Below, one piece after another: positions 1 to 5,411 of a stretch of DNA of 17,020 nucleotides (the first letter of the stretch is position 1; every line of letters starts with the position of its first letter). The position numbers and the translations under genes were made by a program. Source of the DNA: Nanobdellota archaeon (lineage in GTDB: Archaea; Nanobdellota; Nanobdellia; SCGC-AAA011-G17; JAFCDX01); assembly GCA_018816585.1 (NCBI GenBank), contig JAHIVQ010000015.1, positions 1 through 17,020 on the forward strand. The letters run 5' to 3'. The notes under the pieces were generated by a model that worked only from the letters and a program-made list of their open reading frames with translations, was not told the origin of the DNA and did no database searches.

Positions 1-272
1 AAATGCTTTTTTCCATCTTTTACATAAGTACATTCAGGACAACTAGCATCGCTATCAGAGTACGCAGAACCATCATATTTGTTTTGACCTGGAGATCTTA
101 CAAACACTTCATAATTATTTGTTTCTTGGGTATTTTTACTAGAAACTTGCCCTATTTTTTTTGACTCTTCTGCTCTTACAGGCATACAACTATAATTCAT
201 AAGTGAAGAACCAAAAATACCTAAAGCTAATGCATAAGGTAAAATCTTTCTTTTAAGTGTATTTAGTGTCAT
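1..272 (-). CDS. secreted or lipoprotein-like protein, C-terminus beyond left edge
   Basis: An open frame starts at ATG 272-270 and runs off the left edge, so only about 90 N-terminal residues are visible. They begin with a basic stretch (KRK) and a hydrophobic segment at about residues 11-25, then MNYSC with Cys29. This is either a Sec signal peptide or a weak lipobox; VRA followed by EE is an alternative signal-peptidase site. The exported part is polar, Ser/Asn/Lys-rich, and has a CPEC motif near the window edge that could bind metal or form a disulfide. AAAGGA precedes the ATG, and a TATA-like box lies at 312-319. I do not recognise the family. The promoter resembles those of the other surface genes here, and I infer a cell-surface protein. 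Confidence 0.7.
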   Translation of the reverse strand, partial: MTLNTLKRKILPYALALGIFGSSLMNYSCMPVRAEESKKIGQVSSKNTQETNNYEVFVRSPGQNKYDGSAYSDSDASCPECTYVKDGKKH

Positions 273-311
273 TTTATTCCTTTTGTGTAGTTACTTTATG
301 GTGAATACTTA

Positions 312-341
312 TTTATAAATGTTTCTATTTGTGCCTCTTTA
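312..341 (-). promoter_or_regulatory. promoter of the left-edge surface gene
   Basis: On the minus strand the segment reads ACAAATAGAAA followed by a TATA box (TTTATAAA, 312-319). It lies in the gap between the gene ending at 354 and the start codon at 272, leaving a leader of roughly 15-20 nt. The ACAAATAGAAA block is shared with the promoters near 1250, 4098 and 9718. Confidence 0.55.
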
Positions 342-353
342 TAGTAGTTAATT

Positions 354-1223
354 TTATTTAGGTAAATAAGACTCAAAAGATACTTGATAATCCAGCTCTT
401 TACTAACCTTTTTACTTAATTCCTTAGTCATTTGCCTTAAATCTGTTTCTTCTGTTTCTTTAAAATGATCACTAAAATGAATTCCAACTGCGATTGCTGT
501 TTGATTAGGATTATAATTTTTTGTTTTCATATCCTGAACCATAGAAAGAATTTTATCTGACAAGTCTGTAAAATAGTTTATTTCATCACATCTTATTTGT
601 AATTTAGAAAATCTTTGTTTATATTCATCAACAGAAAGATTAGTTCCTTTAAATTCATTTAATGCTATTCTATAATCTACAAGACTATCTTCCTTGCAGT
701 TATTTTTATCTACCTCATCTAATGATTTTTCTAGATTAGATCTTTTTTTTGCATTCCTCTCTATAGCATTATTATATTCTTTATTAAGAGAATCTGCCTT
801 TGAAATTACAATATCTGGATGTTTAGACACATCATATAATCCTTTAATACCTCCTTTAATATTTCTATAATTTAAATTAAAAATACCTTTAATTATTTGA
901 TCTCTATAATCTATTTGATTAGATTCTTTTTTCTTTTGTAAATTAGCTAAATCCTTCTTGCTTATTTTTCCATTTTCATTGTCTAGTACCGCATTACGTA
1001 TTGTTTCATTTATGGCATTTTCATAAGAATTTAATGCATCAGTATAATTTGTATAAATATTATTAGTTCCCATTAATAAACCACCAAAAGTAAGAGTTGT
1101 AATAAATACAGTTCCCTTTATTATGTCCCAAATTCTTTCTTTTACAAAAGCTCTAGATAAGTTCCAAATTGTAACTTCATCTGCATCTACATAATCCCTA
1201 AAACGTTGTTTTAATGACTTCAT
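354..1223 (-). CDS. membrane-anchored coiled-coil protein of unknown function
   Basis: This is a 289-residue protein. Residues 1-31 are charged. A single hydrophobic segment follows at about 34-54 (DIIKGTVFITTLTFGGLLMG). The remaining ~235 residues are hydrophilic, rich in Lys, Asn, Asp and Glu, and probably largely helical, with coiled-coil-like stretches around 60-110 and 140-180. Two Cys residues (in NNCKED and IRCDE) could form a disulfide if the domain is outside the cell. With one N-terminal membrane span and a long soluble tail, it looks like a signal-anchored surface protein. I recognise no family or catalytic motif. A TATA-like box at 1250-1257 gives a leader of only a few bases. The promoter block matches those of other surface genes in the window, so co-expression with them is likely. 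Confidence 0.8.
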   Translation of the reverse strand: MKSLKQRFRDYVDADEVTIWNLSRAFVKERIWDIIKGTVFITTLTFGGLLMGTNNIYTNYTDALNSYENAINETIRNAVLDNENGKISKKDLANLQKKKESNQIDYRDQIIKGIFNLNYRNIKGGIKGLYDVSKHPDIVISKADSLNKEYNNAIERNAKKRSNLEKSLDEVDKNNCKEDSLVDYRIALNEFKGTNLSVDEYKQRFSKLQIRCDEINYFTDLSDKILSMVQDMKTKNYNPNQTAIAVGIHFSDHFKETEETDLRQMTKELSKKVSKELDYQVSFESYLPK

Positions 1224-1249
1224 TTTTACTACTTTTATAGGATAACTAT

Positions 1250-1277
1250 TATATAAACCTTTCTATTGTTACTACTA
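1250..1277 (-). promoter_or_regulatory. promoter with extended upstream element (surface gene 354-1223)
   Basis: On the minus strand GTAGTAACAATAGAAAGG is followed by TTTATATA (1250-1257), which lies 27-34 nt from the start codon. The part upstream of the TATA box nearly repeats the one at 4098-4124, well beyond what TATA and BRE alone would require. Confidence 0.65.
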
Positions 1278-1307
1278 TTAAATAACATAGAAGTGGGGAT
1301 GCTGGGA

Positions 1308-1338
1308 TATTCCCAGAATAAACCTAGACTTATTCTGT
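1308..1338 (-). other. tRNA-Trp intron 3 (position 59/60, 31 nt)
   Basis: The inner helix is CAGAATAA/TTATTCTG (8 bp). The central helix TTCA/GGAA has three pairs plus one A-G mismatch. The 5' bulge is AAA (cut AA^A) and the 3' bulge is TAT (cut TA^T). The outer helix is T-stem CTGGG/CCCAG. Splicing yields T-loop TTCAAAT. The CTGGG strand only lies next to TTCA after intron 2 has gone, so an ordered removal is likely. Confidence 0.87.
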
Positions 1339-1344
1339 TTTGAA

Positions 1345-1363
1345 TTTCTGCCCATTTATGGGT
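1345..1363 (-). other. tRNA-Trp intron 2 (position 53/54, 19 nt)
   Basis: A standard bulge-helix-bulge can be drawn. The central helix is TCTG/CAGA, the 5' bulge is GGA (cut GG^A), and the 3' bulge is AAT (cut AA^T). The inner hairpin is CCCAT-AA-ATGGG and the short outer helix is GA/TC. Excision joins T-stem strand CTGGG directly to TTC of the T-loop. The intron is little more than the hairpin needed to define its own ends. Confidence 0.88.
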
Positions 1364-1378
1364 CCCAGATCGACCGGT

Positions 1379-1441
1379 ATCTTCATGAGAAGCGAATACC
1401 GTACCAAAAATCATTACCTTTTCAGGTTCATCGCTCCATAA
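1379..1441 (-). other. tRNA-Trp intron 1 (position 37/38, 63 nt)
   Basis: This is the canonical archaeal intron position, one base after the anticodon. The outer helix is the anticodon stem. The central helix CTCC/GAAG has three pairs and one C-A mismatch. The 3' bulge is ATA, cut before A38. The 5' bulge appears to be 4 nt (AGTT), so the motif is a relaxed BHB. Competing hairpins are visible: GCTCCA/TGGAGC across the 5' junction, and CGGTAT/ATACCG across the 3' junction. Confidence 0.82.
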
Positions 1442-1505
1442 CTGGAGCCGGCAATACTAACCAGGTTATACTACATCCCCAATGAAAATTTATTTATAGT
1501 TAAGA

Positions 1506-1513
1506 TATATAAA
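1506..1513 (-). promoter_or_regulatory. TATA box of tRNA-Trp
   Basis: TTTATATA on the minus strand is centred about 29 nt before tRNA nucleotide 1, in the 40-nt gap between the endonuclease stop codon and the tRNA. The spacing fits archaeal transcription starting a few bases before the tRNA. Confidence 0.65.
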
Positions 1514-1520
1514 TTTATCT

Positions 1521-2159
1521 TTAGGTTAAAATTTTATATTTTAGTAAATTTCTAGGATTATTAGAACCTATTACCTCTAAAAAGGGTTTAACATTTTTAT
1601 TCCTTACAACAACATCATAACCCCTAAATCCCATATACTCTTTTTGTGTTAAAAATGATGGAATATTTAAAAGGTATAAACCATTAATTATATCTATTGC
1701 AAAATGTTTATGTTTAGTACATATCTTTATCAAAATATAATTATATTTGCCATCTCTTTGTAAAGTTATGCACCCATCTGTATCAAATAATCCTCTTAAA
1801 AAGGGGATTAAATAACTATTTTCTTTCATTATATAAGAAGGTATTCTTAAATCTTCCTTAGGAGAATATGGTATTTCAAGATTATTATGCATAAATTCCA
1901 CAACCATTTTAGAGATATACCAAAGATAGATTCTATTTTTATCTACTGAATAATTTAATTCTTGTTTAAATATTTTAAAAAATAATCTTTGAACATAGTG
2001 AGAATATTCAATATCGGTTTTATTATTCAAACAGTAATGTAATTTATAACCATTTTTCTTATCATTTTTAAGATAACCATCTCCAAAGGCAATTCCAACT
2101 AATTTTAATATATCTTTATTTATTTGTTTAGGTAAATTTACTGATTTTATATGTCCCAT
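1521..2159 (-). CDS. LAGLIDADG homing endonuclease, free-standing
   Basis: From ATG 2159 this encodes 212 residues. Two LAGLIDADG motifs are visible: LVGIAFGDGYL at about 20-30 and FLRGLFDTDGC at about 120-130, each with the metal-binding acidic residue (GDG, TDG). Two motifs in one chain indicate a monomeric site-specific DNA endonuclease, as in archaeal intron-encoded enzymes; some homologues act as RNA maturases. The frame could extend to a TTG at 2174, but a TATA box at 2181-2188 lies 26 nt before ATG 2159, favouring a leaderless start there. The gene ends 40 nt upstream of the triple-intron tRNA-Trp, in the same direction, and is not inside any of the introns. It may be a relic or helper of intron mobility, or an unrelated insertion beside the tRNA; the sequence does not decide. 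Confidence 0.9.
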   Translation of the reverse strand: MGHIKSVNLPKQINKDILKLVGIAFGDGYLKNDKKNGYKLHYCLNNKTDIEYSHYVQRLFFKIFKQELNYSVDKNRIYLWYISKMVVEFMHNNLEIPYSPKEDLRIPSYIMKENSYLIPFLRGLFDTDGCITLQRDGKYNYILIKICTKHKHFAIDIINGLYLLNIPSFLTQKEYMGFRGYDVVVRNKNVKPFLEVIGSNNPRNLLKYKILT

Positions 2160-2180
2160 AATTGAATAAAACAAATTTCA

Positions 2181-2188
2181 TTTATAAA
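2181..2188 (-). promoter_or_regulatory. TATA box of homing endonuclease gene
   Basis: TTTATAAA on the minus strand is centred 25-26 nt before ATG 2159. This spacing decides the start: transcription would begin at or next to that ATG. Confidence 0.6.
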
Positions 2189-2203
2189 CTCTGCGCGCAC
2201 ACC

Positions 2204-2216
2204 TTGCAAGTTGCAA
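2204..2216. promoter_or_regulatory. 13-nt palindrome between divergent promoters, possible operator
   Basis: TTGCAAGTTGCAA reads the same on both strands except for its central base. It lies in the 155-nt gap between the endonuclease gene and the divergent transglycosylase gene, 16 nt upstream of the endonuclease TATA box and next to an unusually GC-rich patch (GCGCGC at 2193-2198). Size and position suit a dimeric repressor site, but there is no direct evidence for one. Confidence 0.3.
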
Positions 2217-2269
2217 TTTACTCCAAAATATATATTAAAGTATATATAATACATACCCACTATAAAGTT

Positions 2270-2293
2270 ATAACAAAACAAAAGATTTAAATA
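2270..2293 (+). promoter_or_regulatory. promoter of the transglycosylase gene
   Basis: A TATA-like box TTTAAATA (2286-2293) is centred about 26 nt before ATG 2315, so the mRNA should be leaderless. The preceding ATAACAAAACAAAAGA resembles the block before the TATA box at 4098-4124 (19 of 24 bases match over the whole element). Confidence 0.6.
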
Positions 2294-2314
2294 GAATTAT
2301 GAATCAAAGATTAT

Positions 2315-3172
2315 ATGAGATGGAGAAAACTATTTTATACAGGAATAGGATTGGCTGCTTTAGCTTCTTGTGCAACATTTTTAAGTTCTAAAAAAGTTGA
2401 AGAAAAACAAGTTGTTTATGAAAATGCCCCTCAAAAAGTAGAATGTCGTTCTTATTATATTATTAAAGGCAATGAAAAGCCAAAAATATCAATAAATCCT
2501 GCTTGTGTAATACATGAAGGAGAATTAGAAAGAAAAGTAGATGAATATCAAAAACCTGCTGTTAAAAAGGTAAATATTGAAAATAAAGTTATAAAAGAAA
2601 AACCTGCAAGAAAATCAACTTCTAATAATCTAGAACTTTCAAGAAGAGAAATACAAAATTTAATAATTAAAACAGCAAATTATTATGGTGTTGATCCTGC
2701 ATTTGCTTTAGCAATAGCAGATGCTGAATCTGATTTTAATCCTTATGCTGTTTCTAGAACTGGTGCTGTAGGAATAATGCAGTTAATGCCTGAAACAGCA
2801 AGAGGATATGGTTTAGAAGTTCCAAAATACGAGATGGATATCATAAAATCAAAAAATGGAAAGGAAAAGAAGATTTCTGGGTGTAGAAAAGGTAAAGAAG
2901 ATAAATGTAATTTTGATAATAAAAAAGATGGATTTGATGAAAGATTTGATCCTGTTAAAAATATAGATAGGGGAGTTAGATATTTATGTGATTTAAATAA
3001 AGGATTAAAAAAATATGATTTGGCTTCCCAGGAAAATGTAACTAAGTCATATATAATGGGTGGTAATAATTTTTTAAGAAAAATTAGAAAAGGTAAACGT
3101 CTTAGCAGAGAGGTAATAAGTTATAATAGTGAAGTAAATAAGAATTATAAATATTATAAAGATAAAATTTAA
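2315..3172 (+). CDS. lytic transglycosylase (SLT fold) lipoprotein
   Basis: This 285-residue protein begins with basic residues, a hydrophobic segment and a good lipobox, LASC with Cys19, so it is probably lipid-anchored outside the cell. Residues 27-105 form a polar linker. The C-terminal part is an SLT/lysozyme-like domain. AIADAESDFNPYAV (133-146) contains the catalytic Glu138, and SRTGAVGIMQLMPETA follows, the standard signature. Known enzymes of this family cleave the MurNAc-GlcNAc bond of peptidoglycan, forming 1,6-anhydro-MurNAc. A Lys-rich insert (about 176-205) separates this from FDPVKNIDRGVRYL. The usual AYNAG motif is replaced by a SYIMGGNN-type segment, and a final NKNYKYY resembles the usual end of the domain. 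Archaea lack murein, so the likely target is a bacterial wall, perhaps of a host, prey or competitor; that is inference. The gene converges with the next one, overlapping by 4 nt. Confidence 0.9.
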   Translation: MRWRKLFYTGIGLAALASCATFLSSKKVEEKQVVYENAPQKVECRSYYIIKGNEKPKISINPACVIHEGELERKVDEYQKPAVKKVNIENKVIKEKPARKSTSNNLELSRREIQNLIIKTANYYGVDPAFALAIADAESDFNPYAVSRTGAVGIMQLMPETARGYGLEVPKYEMDIIKSKNGKEKKISGCRKGKEDKCNFDNKKDGFDERFDPVKNIDRGVRYLCDLNKGLKKYDLASQENVTKSYIMGGNNFLRKIRKGKRLSREVISYNSEVNKNYKYYKDKI

Positions 3173-3663
3173 TTTAAACATTTACATTTAGAAAAACCTT
3201 GCTTTTTTGCATCATTTTCATACTTAAATAAAACTCTATTTTGTGTTTTTATCTGCATTGCAAATCTGCAGTGTTTATCATGAACTTTTTTAGTTGTCAA
3301 AGCTCCAATATAATTCTTTTGAGTATTTTCTTTTATCTTTTGTAATTGAAAAGCTATACTATTTGATTGCTCTATATTCTTCTGTGTTTCAATGTTAATA
3401 GTATGTAATAAGTCATTAACTAATTTTGTGTTCATCTCTAATTTTGGATATTGTATATTTGTCATCCACAAACCTGATATCTTTGTAAGTAAATATTTAT
3501 TATCTAATGCAATTACTAAAGTTATGAATAAAGTATATAATATAGAAAAAATTATAATAAAAAACACTGGAAAATTTGATTCAATTGCTGATAAAAATAT
3601 TCCTATAAATACTGTAAAAAGTGTTACTAAATATAATATTTTAATCAAGGATTTTTGATTCAT
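3169..3663 (-). CDS. two-span membrane protein with C-terminal Ada-like Zn motif
   Basis: This is a 164-residue protein. Two membrane spans lie at about 8-28 and 31-53. A helical linker follows (about 70-115), then a compact C-terminal module: HDKHC, Ile and Asn at IKTQN, and Cys-rich KCKC at the end. The pattern H-x(3)-C...C-x-C, with conserved NRVLF and a Gly before the last cysteines, resembles the small zinc module at the N-terminus of Ada, which also occurs as a C-terminal tag on secreted or membrane proteins. I infer zinc binding by the His and Cys residues. It has no nuclease or methyltransferase part. The ATG overlaps the stop codon of the upstream gene (ATGA), so the two are translationally coupled and probably work together. 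The molecular role is unknown. Confidence 0.82.
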   Translation of the reverse strand: MNQKSLIKILYLVTLFTVFIGIFLSAIESNFPVFFIIIFSILYTLFITLVIALDNKYLLTKISGLWMTNIQYPKLEMNTKLVNDLLHTINIETQKNIEQSNSIAFQLQKIKENTQKNYIGALTTKKVHDKHCRFAMQIKTQNRVLFKYENDAKKQGFSKCKCLN

Positions 3664-4064
3664 TTTTGGCCATCTCCAAGAATTTTATTTAATTCATCAA
3701 CAATCTCTTGTTTATATTTTGGTAATTTTTCATTTCTAACCTCTGTTCTCTTTACACTATCTCCTTCTCTTATTTCTATAATATCAACTTTATTATCATT
3801 ATCTATATCTATACCATATGATTTAGTATCAGAACTATAAACTTCTTTATGTTGATTATAACCAAAAAGTCCTGGATAATTAGTAACAATACCTTTAGGA
3901 CTTACACTCTCTATATCATTTCTAAAAGGATTATATGCAGTACATAATGTTCCAGCACCTGCAATTGATAAAACTAAAACGCCAATACCTAATGCTTTTT
4001 TAAAAGGACTAGTTTTAATAGTTCTTTTTGATATTGGATATAAACTAATTGTTTCTTCTTTCAT
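3660..4064 (-). CDS. membrane-anchored protein with acidic Ca-binding-like loop
   Basis: This is a 134-residue protein. A basic N-terminal region is followed by a membrane segment at about 24-44 (ALGIGVLVLSIAGAGTLCTA). The C-terminal ~90 residues should be outside the cell. They contain IDIDNDNKVDIIEI, an acidic loop with alternating Asp/Asn like those of EF-hand and dockerin-type calcium sites or of repeats in secreted archaeal proteins. This suggests a single Ca-binding or beta-hairpin unit. No enzyme motif is visible. It is the first gene of a pair: its TGA overlaps the ATG of the two-span Zn-motif protein. The promoter at 4098-4124 leaves a leader of about 10 nt and belongs to the shared surface-gene type. 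The family is not recognised. Confidence 0.78.
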   Translation of the reverse strand: MKEETISLYPISKRTIKTSPFKKALGIGVLVLSIAGAGTLCTAYNPFRNDIESVSPKGIVTNYPGLFGYNQHKEVYSSDTKSYGIDIDNDNKVDIIEIREGDSVKRTEVRNEKLPKYKQEIVDELNKILGDGQK

Positions 4065-4097
4065 TTTAATTACCTAAGATTTTATAGAACAAACTCA

Positions 4098-4124
4098 TAT
4101 TTAAACCTTTCTATTTGTTACTAC
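4098..4124 (-). promoter_or_regulatory. promoter with extended upstream element (gene pair 3660/3169)
   Basis: On the minus strand GTAGTAACAAATAGAAAGG is followed by TTTAAATA (4098-4105). The block almost repeats 1250-1277 and, more loosely, 9718-9745. It lies between the PIN-domain gene and the gene starting at 4064. Confidence 0.65.
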
Positions 4125-4127
4125 TTT

Positions 4128-4820
4128 CTAGTAAATCTTTAATGCTTCATTTATCTCTTCGTCAGATATTGAGCATCCACGCAATCTTAGACCCCATAAT
4201 AACCCGCTAATCAAATCTTTTTTTACATTAGAAGAATATTTATTGGGTTTTAAAAGATTTTTGAAAATACCATCTTCATAAGCTATAAGTGCAAGCTCTG
4301 TTGATCTTATTATCTTTACATTACTAACTTCTTTCATAAATAAATTCAAATTATCTTTATTGATATTAATTGTTGTATGTAATTTATTTCTTAATATTTT
4401 TGCAAGCCTCTCAGGATCTTCTATAACCATTCTTGTTGTACGCTCGTCAACTGCATATGCATTAGCATTAAGAATAATTGCAACTGCAAGAGATTCTATC
4501 TCTCCTTTGTGCATTATGGTTATATACTCATCTTTTGCCTTAAACATGTGATTTAAAAGATTATCAAGATACTCCCTTTTTTCACTTATCTCTTTACTTG
4601 AATAAATTTTTAGATAATTATCATTTATCAAACTTATTATATTCAGCGCTTCAAACTTGAATTTTTTTGTTTGTAATGGATGGTCTATTAACTCTTCCTT
4701 TACTCCATTTGAAATTAGAAAATCACCATTAAATTTATCTTTTAAAGACTTTAAAACCCATAATAAATCATTAGTTGACAAGCTTATGATTGTACTTGTA
4801 TCAAAAACAAGAGATTTCAT
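4128..4820 (-). CDS. PIN-domain protein, possible RNase toxin
   Basis: This 230-residue protein opens with LVFDTSTIISL, the first strand of a PIN domain with Asp7. Further acidic residues fall where expected: KEEL (E42/E43), GEIES (E107/E109) and AVDERTTR (D125). Four acidic positions would bind the Mg or Mn needed for single-stranded RNA cleavage. The C-terminal ~75 residues go beyond the usual 130-150-residue PIN length and form an extra helical region. Its ATG overlaps the end of the HTH gene by 4 nt, so the two are co-translated. That arrangement, DNA-binding partner first and PIN protein second, is typical of VapBC-like pairs, but the partner is not a classical VapB and the length is unusual. 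A housekeeping RNA-processing role is an alternative. Confidence 0.8.
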   Translation of the reverse strand: MKSLVFDTSTIISLSTNDLLWVLKSLKDKFNGDFLISNGVKEELIDHPLQTKKFKFEALNIISLINDNYLKIYSSKEISEKREYLDNLLNHMFKAKDEYITIMHKGEIESLAVAIILNANAYAVDERTTRMVIEDPERLAKILRNKLHTTININKDNLNLFMKEVSNVKIIRSTELALIAYEDGIFKNLLKPNKYSSNVKKDLISGLLWGLRLRGCSISDEEINEALKIY

Positions 4821-5380
4821 TTGAATACCTCTCTTGCAAGTTTAATTCTTTTATTAAGAGTCATTGTTTTAGATAGAGAAACATCTGCTATTCCTGTCTT
4901 TCCAGTGTAATCCATTAATTCCCATTCGCTTATACCTAATAATTGCGCTGTCCTTCCTATAGAAATACCATGCTCGTGTATTCTTGAAGCTTTGTGAACT
5001 TTTGCTGCTTCAAAAACATCTTGAATATAATTTCTTAATTTCTTATCTAATTTATCTATATTATTTGATATTGCCCTGATATATTTTTCATATTCAGGTA
5101 TATTCTGATTTTTAATTGCTTTTATAGCCCCTTTCAAATCTTCTTTTATACTTAAATAGAATTTATCCCAATCTTTGTATTCAAAATAATTTCTCTCAAA
5201 TATTTTTGAAAAACTATATATTATTATAGAAACAGAAATTGCATCTTCATCCTGTGATATTGATGATGTATGTATTGTATGATTGCTTAATTCCCTTAGT
5301 GCTGCTGTATCTCTGTTAATTATTGCATTATATGATTTTTGCAGAATATTTAATATATTCTTATATTCCTCTTTTTTCAT
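4817..5380 (-). CDS. helical protein with C-terminal HTH, partner of the PIN protein
   Basis: This is a 187-residue protein. The first ~125 residues are predicted helical, with no membrane segment, and include acidic and aromatic stretches such as FERNYFEYKDW. The C-terminal part contains ISIGRTAQLLGISEWELMDY (139-158), which matches a helix-turn-helix of the type found in small antitoxins that recognise a promoter. Its stop codon region overlaps the PIN gene by 4 nt. A weak AT-rich TATA-like element lies at about 5400-5409. I infer a regulator or antitoxin for the PIN protein, possibly self-repressing. The long N-terminal helical domain is not part of standard VapB antitoxins, and I do not recognise the family by name. 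Confidence 0.72.
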   Translation of the reverse strand: MKKEEYKNILNILQKSYNAIINRDTAALRELSNHTIHTSSISQDEDAISVSIIIYSFSKIFERNYFEYKDWDKFYLSIKEDLKGAIKAIKNQNIPEYEKYIRAISNNIDKLDKKLRNYIQDVFEAAKVHKASRIHEHGISIGRTAQLLGISEWELMDYTGKTGIADVSLSKTMTLNKRIKLAREVFK

Positions 5381-5411
5381 TATTAATTAATAGAGTGTTT
5401 ATTTTTAAAGA

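Larger units (their letters stand above)
1294..1480 (-). tRNA. tRNA-Trp (CCA) with three introns
   Basis: The 187-nt gene folds into a 74-nt tRNA once 63, 19 and 31 nt are removed. The acceptor stem is GGGGATG/CATCCCC with A73. The D-loop AACCTGGTTA carries A14, G18-G19 and A21. The anticodon stem GCCGG/CCGGT carries loop CTCCAGA, anticodon CCA. The T-arm is CTGGG-TTCAAAT-CCCAG. G1-C72 and A73 suit archaeal tRNA-Trp, and CCA is not encoded at the 3' end. Exons on the minus strand are 1480-1442, 1378-1364, 1344-1339 and 1307-1294. Introns lie at positions 37/38, 53/54 and 59/60. The two 3' introns have near-standard BHB junctions, and together they rebuild an exact archaeal T-arm, which is strong evidence that both are real. 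The first junction is more relaxed. A TATA box (1506-1513) sits about 26 nt upstream, so the gene is probably transcribed separately from the endonuclease gene before it. Confidence 0.93.

Noticed and set aside
1294..1307. Integration site (att) at the tRNA-Trp 3' end
   Set aside because: No second copy of the tRNA 3' end was found in the window and no integrase gene is present.
1308..1363. One single 56-nt intron instead of two in the T-arm
   Set aside because: Removing the whole stretch would leave a T-arm without TTC and with almost no loop. Keeping the six bases TTCAAA as an exon restores the exact archaeal T-loop and gives a BHB at each side.
1379..1441. Box C/D guide RNA inside tRNA-Trp intron 1
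   Set aside because: GCGATGA and CTGA look like C and D boxes, and such guides exist in euryarchaeal tRNA-Trp introns. But only two bases separate them, leaving no guide, and no proper D box follows GTAATGA. I do not support it.
1261..1500. Group I intron or a non-tRNA structured RNA
   Set aside because: The GC-rich island at first suggested another structured RNA. The complete tRNA-Trp cloverleaf and BHB junctions explain nearly every paired segment, and no group I core was seen.
3392..3658. Plus-strand frame opposite the two-span membrane protein
   Set aside because: It is antisense to a gene with clear membrane spans, Zn motif and start-stop coupling, and its peptide has no recognisable features.
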